Below are positions 47,913-56,337 of a stretch of DNA of 64,000 bases, piece after piece (the stretch's first letter is position 1; the number at the start of each line of letters is the position of its first letter). Where the stretch lies: positions 1,564,501-1,628,500 of the forward strand of contig JARUPY010000091.1 in NCBI GenBank assembly GCA_029817715.1, given 5' to 3'. The notes beneath the pieces were generated by a model that saw nothing but the letters and a program-made list of their open reading frames with translations, searched no databases and had not been told where the DNA came from. This stretch comes from Melastoma dodecandrum. Lineage: Eukaryota > Streptophyta > Magnoliopsida > Myrtales > Melastomataceae. Made by a program: the position numbers and the translations under genes.

Positions 47913-48842
47913 ATGCTCGAAGGTCTCCCGCCGAACGGCGCCGCGCACGTCATGCGTCTCGATTGCGACGAAGCGACTGCGCGCCGCGTCGTCGACGTCG
48001 TCGTCGAGGCCTTCGATCCCGCCGAGACGGCCGCCGCCGCTTTCGAGACGCCTGGCGCCGCGCCGACCTGGTCGGGGGCGCCCTGGCTCGTCGAGGTGTT
48101 CTTCGGCCGCCCGCCCGACGAGACGACGGTGCGCGCGCTCGTCGCCCTCGCGACGGACGAGGCGACGGCGGCCCGCGCGACCTTCGCCGACGTGCCGAAG
48201 CAGGATTGGGTGGCCGCCTCGCTCGAAGGCCTCGAGGCGGTGCGCGAGGGCCGCTTCGTGGTGCACGGCTCGCACGGGCGCCATGCCGTCGGGGTCGGCG
48301 ACATCGGCATCGAGATCGAGGCGGCGCTGGCCTTCGGCACCGGGCATCACGGCACGACGCGCGGCTGCCTCGCGGCGCTGAACGAGATCGGCCGGCGCCG
48401 GCGACCGCGTCGCATCCTCGACGTCGGCACCGGGACGGGCGTGCTGGCGATCGCCGCCGCGCGGCGCTTCCGGCGCCGCGTCGCCGCCGGCGACATCGAT
48501 GCGATCGCCGTCGCCACCGCCGGCGAGAATGCCCGCAGCAACCGCGCCCACACGTTCGTGCGCCCGGTCCGCGCCGCGGGGCTCGGCCACCCTGCCCTGC
48601 GCGCCGGCGGTCCCTACGACCTCGTGCTGGCCAACATCCTGGCGCGGCCGCTGCGCGCGCTGGCGCCGTCGATCCGCGCCCGCGTGGCGCCCGGTGGCGA
48701 GATCGTCCTGTCCGGCCTGCTCGGCCCCGACGTGCCGGGCGTCGTCTCCGCCTATCGCGCGCAGGGGCTCGTGCTGGTCCGCCGGCGCATGCTCGAGGGC
48801 TGGGCGACGCTGCTGTTTCGCTGCCCGATCAGCTCGGCCTGA
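47913..48842 (+). CDS. prmA: Ribosomal protein L11 methyltransferase
   Basis: A 309-residue SAM-dependent enzyme that methylates lysines and the N-terminus of L11. ALAFGTGHHGTTRGCL, LDVGTGTGVLAIAAAR (SAM motif I), VLANILARPLRALAP (NILA motif) and GGEIVLSGLL are diagnostic. The start is divergent from the small secreted-protein gene. The 3' end overlaps the convergent flippase gene by 14 bp. Confidence 0.92.
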   Translation: MLEGLPPNGAAHVMRLDCDEATARRVVDVVVEAFDPAETAAAAFETPGAAPTWSGAPWLVEVFFGRPPDETTVRALVALATDEATAARATFADVPKQDWVAASLEGLEAVREGRFVVHGSHGRHAVGVGDIGIEIEAALAFGTGHHGTTRGCLAALNEIGRRRRPRRILDVGTGTGVLAIAAARRFRRRVAAGDIDAIAVATAGENARSNRAHTFVRPVRAAGLGHPALRAGGPYDLVLANILARPLRALAPSIRARVAPGGEIVLSGLLGPDVPGVVSAYRAQGLVLVRRRMLEGWATLLFRCPISSA

Positions 48843-50265
48843 AACGGGCGACGGCCGGGCGCATGCGGCCCGCCACCAGCCCGCGCAGGCCGGCGATGTC
48901 GAACAGCATCACCAGCGCGCCGTAGACCGTCATGCCGGCGAGCACCTGCGCGGCGAGGATGAAGACGCTGGGCGTGCGCTCGCGCAGCGGCAGCAGGACC
49001 ATCGCCATCGCAAGCGCGGCTAGCGCCGTCGCGGCAAGATCGCGGAGCTTGGGCCACACCGGCTTGGACAGGGCGGCGAAGGCGACCAGCGCCACCAGCG
49101 CGCAGGCGAAGGCGCCGGACTGCGCGATCGCCAGGCGCGAGGCGTCCGCGGTCTTCGGCAGCACGAGCAGGATCAGCGGGTCGGCGACGCAGCCGATCAC
49201 CGCCGCGCCGATCAGCGGCGCCGTCCGCTTGGCGATCTGGAAGATCGGGTTGATCACGTAGAGGATCATCGCGAAGCAGAAGAGCCCCGGCATCATCAGG
49301 GTCAGCAGCTGCTCGAACGGCCCGCGATATTGCTGCGGCACGATCAGCGCCTGCAGCGACGGCAGCACCAGCCAGATGCCGGCACAGGCCGGCAGGATGA
49401 CCGCGATCGTGATCGTCATGTTCTCGGCGATCCGCTGCTTGGCGTGCTCGTGGCCCTGCCGCTCGTGCGCCGCGACGGCGAGCTGGAAGAGCAGCACGTC
49501 GAGCGTCGAGCCGATCGCCTGCACCGCCTTGGTGCCGATGTCGAAGGCGAGCGAGAACTGCCCCGTCTCCGAGAAGCCGTAGAAGACCGCGATCAGCGAG
49601 CGATTGGCGAGCGGGATGCACATGTAGAGCACGTTGGCGGCGACGATCGGCATCGCGTAGCGCGCGATCGAGCGGGCGATCGAGGCGCGGGCGAGATGCG
49701 CCTCGGCGCCCGGATCGCTCAGCGCGGTGCGCGCCGCGATGACCGAGCCGGCGATCGAGATCACGCTGCCGATCAGCGTCATCCGCGCCGAGCCGAACCA
49801 GAACGCGCCGCCGCCGGTCAGCGCCAGCGCCATCAGGTTCTTGACGAGGATGAGCTTGATGTAGAGCGCGTCGTGGAAGCGCGCGCGGACCAGGGCCGTG
49901 TTGAAGTCGAACAGGCCGTTGGCCACCGACGTGCCGAGCGCCAGCGCGATCAGGCTGTTGGGCAGCGGGAAGCGGACGCCGGTCAGGAACAGCCCCGCGG
50001 CGCCGACGGCGAGCCCCGTCGTCACGATCGCGAAGGCGACGTCGAGCGTCGCCCGCAACGACGGATCCTCGCCGCGCATGCGCTCGGAGTAGAAGCGGGT
50101 CGCCCCGAGCCGCATCCAGTCGAAGAAGCCGGCCTGGACCGCCATCGCGGTCGCCAGGGCCAGCGCGAAGCGCCCGTACTCCTCCGGCCCGAGGAACTTC
50201 GCGACGAGCAGGCCGATCGCGAAATTGAACAGGACGTTGACGAAGAAGGCGACGAGGACCCTCAT
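48829..50265 (-). CDS. Polysaccharide flippase-like membrane protein
   Basis: A 478-residue protein with about 12-14 membrane helices, starting VAFFVNVLFNFAIGLLVAKFLGPEEYGRFALA, the N-terminal signature of Wzx/RfbX-type polysaccharide-biosynthesis flippases of the MOP superfamily. It would move lipid-linked glycans across the inner membrane, perhaps with the glycosyltransferase on the same strand. Substrate unknown. Confidence 0.85.
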   Translation of the reverse strand: MRVLVAFFVNVLFNFAIGLLVAKFLGPEEYGRFALALATAMAVQAGFFDWMRLGATRFYSERMRGEDPSLRATLDVAFAIVTTGLAVGAAGLFLTGVRFPLPNSLIALALGTSVANGLFDFNTALVRARFHDALYIKLILVKNLMALALTGGGAFWFGSARMTLIGSVISIAGSVIAARTALSDPGAEAHLARASIARSIARYAMPIVAANVLYMCIPLANRSLIAVFYGFSETGQFSLAFDIGTKAVQAIGSTLDVLLFQLAVAAHERQGHEHAKQRIAENMTITIAVILPACAGIWLVLPSLQALIVPQQYRGPFEQLLTLMMPGLFCFAMILYVINPIFQIAKRTAPLIGAAVIGCVADPLILLVLPKTADASRLAIAQSGAFACALVALVAFAALSKPVWPKLRDLAATALAALAMAMVLLPLRERTPSVFILAAQVLAGMTVYGALVMLFDIAGLRGLVAGRMRPAVARFRPS

Positions 50266-50455
50266 GCCGGCACGGCTCCTTCGAGGGGACGGAAGAGCCG
50301 CTTGAGCCGGAGCGCGTTGGTCGCGGACGCACGCATGACCGCGTCATATCGCAGGGGCGATAAGAATGTCTTGCAGCCGAGGCGCGTTCGGGAGCCGAAT
50401 TGCCGCCTGTGGCACAGGAAAGCCACGGCGCGGGTGACGCTGGGCCGGCGCAGCT

Positions 50456-51559
50456 TCAGCCGGCCTCGTCGTCGATCGCCATGCGGCCGGCCGCGCCCTT
50501 GCGCCAGACGTAGACGGTCAGATCCGGCGTCCGCAGGTCGCCCTTCGCGTCGAAGGCGATATCGCCGAGCACCGTCTTGAAGGGCTGGCCTGCGTGCAGC
50601 GCGTCGGCCAGCGCACGCGGCTCGAGCGAGTTGGCCCTGGTGGCGGCCTGCGCGACGACCTGGACGGCTGCAAAGGCCGAGAAGACCACGCCGTCGGGGT
50701 TGCGCGCCTGCAGCCGGCGCAGCAGGGCCGCCGCGGCCGAGCGCGCGCGCGGATCGCGCGGGAAGACGACAAGCGTGCCGTCGGCGGCCGGCCCGGCGAC
50801 GTTGGCGAACTCGTCGGAGGCGAGCGCGAACCCGCCGACGAGCGCGATGCGGGCCCCGCTATCCCTGAGCTGGCGCGCCAGCAGCCCCGCCTCGGTCGGG
50901 CCGCCGCCCCAGAAGACAGCCTGCGCCCCCGACGCTTTGAGGCGCGCGGCGAGGCCCGCGACGTCGCGCGTGCCCTTCTCGAGGCTGCCGTAGAAGACCT
51001 CGCGCGCCGGGCCGCCCTTGAGCGCGGCGCGCACCGCGTCCGTCAGCGCCTTCGCCGGCCCGGTACGGTCGTGCAGAAACGCCACCCGCGAGAAATGCCG
51101 CAGAATGTAGTGCGCCGCCACCGGCGCCTGGGCATCTTCGCGCGCGCAGAGCCGGAAGATCGTGGCGAGCCCGCGCTCGGTGAGCGCCGGCGCGGTCGCG
51201 GCCGGCAACAGGTCGAGCGTACCCGCCTGGGCGTAGACCGCCGACGCCGGCCCGGCGACGGCCGAGCTGAACGGCCCGACGACGATCGGCACCTTGCGGG
51301 CGACGAAGGCCTTGGCGACCTCGACGCCTTTCTTCGGGTCGGCGCCGTCGTCGGCGACCTGGACCGCGGCCCGCTCGCCGAGAAAGCCGCCGTCGGCGTC
51401 GATGTCGGCGATCGCCTGCGCGACGCCGATCTTCAGCTGGTCGCCGAAGACGGCGTCGGGACCGCTCGTCGGCGCGCTCACCCCGATCGTGAAGGCCGCG
51501 GCAGGCGCGAGCGGCACGGCAAGGAGAAGGGCGACCGCCGCGAGGCGCGCGACACTCAC
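50456..51559 (-). CDS. Liv-type periplasmic binding protein
   Basis: A 367-residue binding protein with a signal peptide (cleavage after AAA near 22) and the branched-chain amino-acid/amide binder layout: IGVSAPTSGPDAVFGDQLKIGVAQAIADIDADGG, VVGPFSSAVAGPAS and FKTVLGDIAFDAKGD. Relatives also bind aromatic acids. Its GTG overlaps the stop of the pcaD-like gene by 4 bp (GTGA), so translation is coupled and an aromatic-related ligand is plausible. No liv permease or ATPase genes follow. Confidence 0.87.
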   Translation of the reverse strand: MSVARLAAVALLLAVPLAPAAAFTIGVSAPTSGPDAVFGDQLKIGVAQAIADIDADGGFLGERAAVQVADDGADPKKGVEVAKAFVARKVPIVVGPFSSAVAGPASAVYAQAGTLDLLPAATAPALTERGLATIFRLCAREDAQAPVAAHYILRHFSRVAFLHDRTGPAKALTDAVRAALKGGPAREVFYGSLEKGTRDVAGLAARLKASGAQAVFWGGGPTEAGLLARQLRDSGARIALVGGFALASDEFANVAGPAADGTLVVFPRDPRARSAAAALLRRLQARNPDGVVFSAFAAVQVVAQAATRANSLEPRALADALHAGQPFKTVLGDIAFDAKGDLRTPDLTVYVWRKGAAGRMAIDDEAG

Positions 51560-52908
51560 CGCCGCCCGCGCGGGCCGGGACGGCCGGGCCGCTTCTTCGT
51601 GGTGCGGCGGGCGCCCGGCTTGGCCGGCTTGATCGGCGCGGTGCTCGCCCGCGTCTTCGCGGCGACCTTCTTGGCCGGGACCCTCTTCGCGACGGGCTTC
51701 TTCGTCGCCGCCTTTTTCGTCACGGCTTTCTTCGTCACCGCCTTCTTGGCGACCGCCTTCCGCGTCGCCGTCGAGGCCTTCGTCGCGCGCCGCGGCTTTG
51801 TCGTCGCTGCAGTCTTGGTGGCCGCCGTCTTGGTCTTCCGAGCCGGGGTCTTCGCAGCCGCCTTCTCGACCGGCGCGCGGGCGGCGACCGGTGACGCGCG
51901 GCGTGTCGCGCCGGGGCGCGCCGCCTTGCGCGGGGCCGCCTTGCGGGCAGGCTTCGCGGCGGCCCGCGTCGGATCGGCAGGGCGCGCGCGGCGCTCCGGC
52001 GGCGCCACCGCGCGTGTGCGCTTCAGCGGGCTGCGCGCCAAGATGGTCCGCCCGGCGGGTCGCCGCGTCGCCGGCTTGGCGGCCGTCTTCGCCTTCGCCT
52101 CGCGCGGCTTGCGCGCTCGGGCCGGCGCAGGCCCGGTCAGGAAAGCGACGACCGCGGCATCGAAGTCGGCCTGCGCCTCGATGTTCGAGATGTGCTTGCA
52201 GTCGAGCTCGACATGCCGCGCCCCCGGGATCGCGCTCAACATGCCCGCGATGTCGGCGGCGCTGGCGATGCCGTCGCGCCGCCCCGTCACCAGGAGCACC
52301 GGCCGGTCGACGGCCCGCAGCGCCTCGCGCATGTCCGCGTCGCGCAGGGCGGCGGCGGCTGCCGCGTAGCCGTCACGCGATGTCGCCCTGAACACCTTCT
52401 CCGTCGCGGCGACCACGTCGGCATGGCTGGCCCGGAAGCCTTCCGAGAACCAGCGCTCCATCGTCGCCGACGCGAGCGCCTGCGTGCCGTCCGCCAGCAC
52501 CTTGCCGATACGCTCGTTCCACAGCTGCGGCGGCGCGAAGCGGGCATTCGTGCACACGAGCACCGCCCGATCGATGCGCTCCGACGCGTTGACGAGCAGC
52601 CACTGCGCGACCGCCCCGCCCATCGAGATGCCGACGACATGCGTGCGTTCGATGCCGAGCGCCTCGAGGATCGCCAGCGCATCGCGGCCGAGCCGCGCCA
52701 GCGAATACGGCGCGCCGGCGCGCGTGCTGCCGCCATGACCGCGCGGGTCGTAACGCACGACCCGGAAATGCTGCAGGAACGCCGGCATCTGCGCGTCCCA
52801 CATCGAAAGATCGGAACCGAGCGAGCCCGACAGCAGCAGCGCCGGCCGCGACGGGTCGCCCTCGACCTCTACCCGAAACGTCTCGCCGTCGATCGTAAAG
52901 TCCGTCAT
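51556..52908 (-). CDS. pcaD: 3-oxoadipate enol-lactonase-like hydrolase with histone-like tail
   Basis: Residues 1-260 form an alpha/beta hydrolase closely resembling PcaD, which hydrolyses beta-ketoadipate enol-lactone to beta-ketoadipate. The triad is Ser95 (VGISMGGA), Asp212 (TGRRDGIA) and His239 (CKHISNIE). Residues 261-450 are a low-complexity basic tail of Lys, Ala, Arg, Pro and Thr (AKKAVTKKAVTKKAATKKP), like histone H1 or AlgP. The frame is continuous with no stop between. The fusion is unusual. A Liv-type binding protein follows, overlapping by 4 bp. Confidence 0.85.
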   Translation of the reverse strand: MTDFTIDGETFRVEVEGDPSRPALLLSGSLGSDLSMWDAQMPAFLQHFRVVRYDPRGHGGSTRAGAPYSLARLGRDALAILEALGIERTHVVGISMGGAVAQWLLVNASERIDRAVLVCTNARFAPPQLWNERIGKVLADGTQALASATMERWFSEGFRASHADVVAATEKVFRATSRDGYAAAAAALRDADMREALRAVDRPVLLVTGRRDGIASAADIAGMLSAIPGARHVELDCKHISNIEAQADFDAAVVAFLTGPAPARARKPREAKAKTAAKPATRRPAGRTILARSPLKRTRAVAPPERRARPADPTRAAAKPARKAAPRKAARPGATRRASPVAARAPVEKAAAKTPARKTKTAATKTAATTKPRRATKASTATRKAVAKKAVTKKAVTKKAATKKPVAKRVPAKKVAAKTRASTAPIKPAKPGARRTTKKRPGRPGPRGRR

Positions 52909-52983
52909 CCCACCGCTTTCAGAAGGAGCGGGACCGGCCTAGCGAATTTGCGCGCGGGGCAAAACCTCGCCGTGCCGCCTCGA

Positions 52984-53334
52984 TCAGCATTTTCCCGCGG
53001 CTTGGAGAAGCTCGGCGATGTCGCCCGGCGTGTACGGCTTGGCGACGAACGGCGCGCCGCGCAACCCGTCCGGCATCTGCTCGCGGCTCGATGCCGACAG
53101 GAACGCGAAAGGGATTTTCCGTGCGATGAGCGCCTGCGCGAACGCGTAGGTCGTCCCGTCGAGCACGTCGACGTCGAGCAGAGCGAAGTCGACGCCCGTG
53201 TCGAGCGCGGCCTCGGCCTCGGCCGTCGTCTGGCTCAGCACGACATCGGCTTCGATGAGTTGCGTGACCATGGTCTCGAGATGCAGCGCGATCACCGGGT
53301 CGTCCTCGACGACAAGGATGCGACAGGCGCCCAT
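52984..53334 (-). CDS. Single-domain response regulator
   Basis: A 116-residue receiver with no output domain. ILVVEDDPVIALHLETMV holds the acidic pair, the phospho-acceptor Asp is in FALLDVDVLDG, and FVAKPYTPGDI has the conserved Lys-Pro. It resembles the receivers paired with HWE kinases, such as the one fused to the phytochrome here. GGAG before ATG 53334 is preferred to a GTG at 53364. The partner kinase is unknown. Confidence 0.86.
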   Translation of the reverse strand: MGACRILVVEDDPVIALHLETMVTQLIEADVVLSQTTAEAEAALDTGVDFALLDVDVLDGTTYAFAQALIARKIPFAFLSASSREQMPDGLRGAPFVAKPYTPGDIAELLQAAGKC

Positions 53335-53431
53335 CCACTGCTCCGCATTGTTCGAAGAGGTCACGAAATCGAATGTCGCTGCGCGTTCGATCGTTCCAGC
53401 TTGAACGATGTGCCGTCCGGCAGCGCGGCGC

Positions 53432-54178
53432 TCAGATCAGGTCGAGCTGCTCGCCGGTCGGCGGTCGCGGCGGCCCGGCCGAGATCACCGGACCGACCGG
53501 CGTCATGATCTCTGGCGTGTCGGTCCCGGCCCTGTTCACGCCGTCGCCGATCGGCACGAAGCACAGGACCTCGTCGGCGGGCGGCCGCAGCAGCGCGCAG
53601 GCGCGCGCCATGGCGGTCTCGTCGGGGTCGAGCCAGAGCGCGACGTCGGCCGCCTCGATGACGGCCGGCAGGCGCGGATGGATCGCAGCCGACACCGCGT
53701 TGGCACCTGTCGTCACGATGCAGGCGGTGTCGACCTCCTCGCCGTTCGGGCCCATCCACGTCTCCCACAGGCCTGCCAGCGCCATGGTCGCGCCGTCGGT
53801 GCGCCGGGCGAGGTATGGCTGGACGTACCCGGTCTTGCCCCGTCCGAACCGCTGCCATTCGTAGAAGGCGTCGGCCGGCACGAGGCAGCGGCGCCGACGC
53901 AGCGCGTTCCTGAAGCTCGCCTTGTCGGCGAGACCTTCGGCGCGGGCGTTGAAGAGCAGCGGGAAGCCTTTCGGGTCCTTCACGAAGCCGGGCAGGAACC
54001 CCCAGCGCACCAGCCGGAAGTGCCTTGTCGTCACACCCTCGCGCGTGGCGGCGCTGACGATCGGGATCGGCTGCGTCGGCGCGATGTTGTGGCGCGGCGG
54101 GAAGTCCGAGCGCTCGACGTAGCCGAACCGGTCGCGCAGCGTGGTCGGATCGACGGTGAGAGCAAAGCGACCGCTCAC
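53432..54178 (-). CDS. SRAP (YedK/HMCES-like) protein with Cys2 replaced by Ser
   Basis: A 248-residue SOS-response-associated peptidase family protein, which shields abasic sites in single-stranded DNA by a thiazolidine link through Cys2. Family features: PRHNIAPTQPIPIV, VRWGFLP, FNARAEGL (Asn), CLVPADAFYEW (Glu) and IHPRLPAVI (His). The normal N-terminus MCGRF reads MSGRF: codon 2 is AGC (54173-54175), Ser. Without Cys2 the cross-link chemistry should change or fail. No in-frame alternative start places a Cys at position 2. Confidence 0.88.
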   Translation of the reverse strand: MSGRFALTVDPTTLRDRFGYVERSDFPPRHNIAPTQPIPIVSAATREGVTTRHFRLVRWGFLPGFVKDPKGFPLLFNARAEGLADKASFRNALRRRRCLVPADAFYEWQRFGRGKTGYVQPYLARRTDGATMALAGLWETWMGPNGEEVDTACIVTTGANAVSAAIHPRLPAVIEAADVALWLDPDETAMARACALLRPPADEVLCFVPIGDGVNRAGTDTPEIMTPVGPVISAGPPRPPTGEQLDLI

Positions 54179-54241
54179 GCGGCCCTGCCCGTCGATCGGC
54201 GGGGGTGACAGGCGGAGAAATAGGCGGCATCTGCTGCCTGC

Positions 54242-54454
54242 ATGTTCACGAATGCATTAAAGCTACGCAGATCGCCGAATTGGACGGCAGAACACCGGCG
54301 CGTCGGCTTCGCGCCGACCCGCTCGCCGTTCGATGCGGCGTCGCTCGCCATCGTGGCGGTCCTCGCTCTGCTTTTCGCCGCCGCCATCACCGGCGCGCTG
54401 CAGCCGGCGCACCTCGTCGATCCGGCGCAGGCGAGCCTGCAGGGCGGCCTCTGA
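54242..54454 (+). CDS. Small predicted single-pass membrane protein
   Basis: A 70-residue hypothetical. Residues about 34-54 (AASLAIVAVLALLFAAAITGA) form a strong membrane helix after a basic N-terminus. No clear ribosome site precedes the ATG and another frame is also open here, so this is tentative. It is divergent from the SRAP gene across 63 bp. Confidence 0.4.
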   Translation: MFTNALKLRRSPNWTAEHRRVGFAPTRSPFDAASLAIVAVLALLFAAAITGALQPAHLVDPAQASLQGGL

Positions 54455-54540
54455 TCCTTTACGTCGCGCGAATTTAGTAGGCGCTTGAACCGTTTGTTAG
54501 CGGCTAGGATGCTATCCGAGGGACGCAGGCGAGTCCCCAT

Positions 54541-55089
54541 ATGAGCTTTCTCTCCGAACAGGAACGCGAAGCGGTTCAGGCGGCGGCCCCGCTACTGTCC
54601 GGTGCGCGCGTCAAGCGGGCCGAGGCGCTGATCAACCCGGCGTCGGGCCTCGCCAACGATTATCTCAATCTGTTCAATGAGATCGTCATGCTCGTCGAGC
54701 AGCTGCCGACGATGCCCGAACTGTTCGAGGACATCCAGCGCTGGCGTCCGACCTCGTATCGCGACTATTTCAAGAAATCGATCCTTCCGGGCCGCGGCAC
54801 GGCGCTCGAGGCCTACGACAGGCTCGACGCCCGCTTCCGACAGGGCTTCGAGACGGTCGTGGCCGACCTCGACAGGCGCGCGACCGGAGCGGTCGCCGCC
54901 GTGCGCAAGCAGTTCAAGAGCGACGACGACCCCGCGGCGCTCGCCGCGCTCTGCGAACGCGCCGGCGCCAGCATCCGCGAGGTGCTCGACCAGGCGACCA
55001 TGCTGGTCAATCACGGCGAGATCGTCTCCGGCGACCTCGTGCAGAAGCGCACCGATCTTCTGATGGCGAAGCTGACGCCGCTGACCTGA
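54541..55089 (+). CDS. Conserved hypothetical helical protein
   Basis: A 182-residue soluble, almost fully helical protein. I do not recognise a domain. It begins MSFLSEQEREAVQAAAPLL, has NDYLNLFNEIVMLVEQLPTMPELFEDI and FKKSILPGRGTALEAYDRL, and is rich in Ala, Asp and Arg. Codon use matches its neighbours, supporting a real gene. It precedes the Sua5 gene by 43 bp and may share its transcript. Confidence 0.7.
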   Translation: MSFLSEQEREAVQAAAPLLSGARVKRAEALINPASGLANDYLNLFNEIVMLVEQLPTMPELFEDIQRWRPTSYRDYFKKSILPGRGTALEAYDRLDARFRQGFETVVADLDRRATGAVAAVRKQFKSDDDPAALAALCERAGASIREVLDQATMLVNHGEIVSGDLVQKRTDLLMAKLTPLT

Positions 55090-55132
55090 CCGGCGATTGA
55101 CTCCGGCGGGTGCGCGGCGCACCGGCTGGCGC

Positions 55133-56065
55133 GTGACCACAGCTGATCAAGACATCGCCGACGCCGCCCGCCTGCTGCGCGACGGGCGCCTCGTCGCCTT
55201 CCCGACCGAGACCGTCTACGGCCTCGGGGCCGATGCGACGTCGCCGGATGCGGTCGCCCGGATCTACGCCGCGAAGGGGCGGCCGCAATTCAATCCGCTG
55301 ATCGCCCATGTCGCCTCGATCGAGGCTGCCGCCGCAGAAGGCGAGCTGTCGCCGGCGGCGCTCGGCTTGGCGGAGCGGTTTTGGCCCGGGCCGCTTACCC
55401 TCGTCGTGCCGCGCCGGCCGACCGGTACGATCTGCGATCTGGCGTGCGCCGGGCTGACGAGCGTCGGCCTGCGGATGCCCTTGCATCCCCTCGCCCTGTC
55501 GCTGCTCGGCGCCGTCGGACGGCCCGTCGCCGCGCCCTCGGCCAATCGCTCGGGGCGGCTGAGCCCGACCACGGCCGCCGACGTCGTCGCCGATCTCGGA
55601 GATGCGGTCGATCTCGTAGTCGATGGCGGTCCCTGCATTGTCGGCTTGGAATCGACCATCGTCGGTTTCAACGACGGCACGCCGGTGTTGCTGCGTCCCG
55701 GAGGCCTCGCGCGCGAGGTAATAGAAGCGGTGCTCGCCAAACCGCTTGCTACACCGGGCCCGGAGATCGCCGCGCCCGGCATGCTCGCCTCGCACTACGC
55801 GCCGAACGCGCAGTTGCGGCTCAACGCGGCGAGCCTCGAGCCGGGCGATCTGGGACTCGACTTCGGCGGCACGCTTTTCGGCGCCGCCCTTGACCTGTCG
55901 CCGCGCGGCGACCTCGCCGAAGCGGCGGCCAACCTCTACGCGTACCTGCGGCGCCTCGATGCTCGCGGACCGGCCCGCATCGCCGTCGCGCCGATCCCCG
56001 CGCAGGGGCTCGGCTTGGCGATCGCCGACCGGCTCCGCCGTGCGGCGGCGCCGCGCCCTACTTGA
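55133..56065 (+). CDS. L-threonylcarbamoyladenylate synthase (Sua5 type)
   Basis: Makes threonylcarbamoyl-AMP from Thr, bicarbonate and ATP for the tRNA modification t6A. 310 aa: a TsaC/YrdC domain (FPTETVYGLGADAT, AAKGRPQFNPLIAHV, RFWPGPLTLV, PSANRSG) then a linker and the C-terminal Sua5 domain (GMLASHYAPNAQLRL). The extra domain marks the Sua5 form. The GTG at 55133 was preferred over a TTG at 55097. The last 8 bp overlap the convergent DUF2945 gene. Confidence 0.93.
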   Translation: MTTADQDIADAARLLRDGRLVAFPTETVYGLGADATSPDAVARIYAAKGRPQFNPLIAHVASIEAAAAEGELSPAALGLAERFWPGPLTLVVPRRPTGTICDLACAGLTSVGLRMPLHPLALSLLGAVGRPVAAPSANRSGRLSPTTAADVVADLGDAVDLVVDGGPCIVGLESTIVGFNDGTPVLLRPGGLAREVIEAVLAKPLATPGPEIAAPGMLASHYAPNAQLRLNAASLEPGDLGLDFGGTLFGAALDLSPRGDLAEAAANLYAYLRRLDARGPARIAVAPIPAQGLGLAIADRLRRAAAPRPT

Positions 56066-56282
56066 TCTTCACCTCGGACGTCGACTTCAGGACCTTGGCG
56101 CCCTTCTCGGTCTTGACCTCGACCGCCGGCTCCGACTCCGAGGCCTCGCGCTTCACCTTGTTGCCCTTGATCGTCTTCTCGACATCGTCCGTGTGGACCT
56201 TGGTCACCTCGCCTTCGACGGTGCCCTTGCCCCACTTGTAGGCGACATCGTCGCCCTTCGAGACATCAGCCTTCTTCGACAT
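56058..56282 (-). CDS. DUF2945 small protein (Tudor-like)
   Basis: A 74-residue charged protein with the family core KGDDVAYKWGKGTVEGEVTKVHTDDVEKTIKGNKVKREASESEPAVEV. The family is named after a fungal hypervirulence-associated Tudor-like domain; the bacterial role is unknown and no virulence meaning is implied. AGGAGG before the ATG is strong. Confidence 0.87.
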   Translation of the reverse strand: MSKKADVSKGDDVAYKWGKGTVEGEVTKVHTDDVEKTIKGNKVKREASESEPAVEVKTEKGAKVLKSTSEVKIK

Positions 56283-56337
56283 CGCGTCCTCCTAATCGAC
56301 GCGACTCGAATGGCGGTCTGCCGCCTGCCGTTCCGGG

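Noticed and set aside
46229..48925. Very long plus-strand frame
   Set aside because: It runs antisense through the glycosyltransferase and out of frame through prmA, both well supported; low-complexity Arg/Ala composition.
56058..56282. Virulence role suggested by the family name of DUF2945
   Set aside because: The name comes from a fungal protein; nothing in this context suggests virulence.
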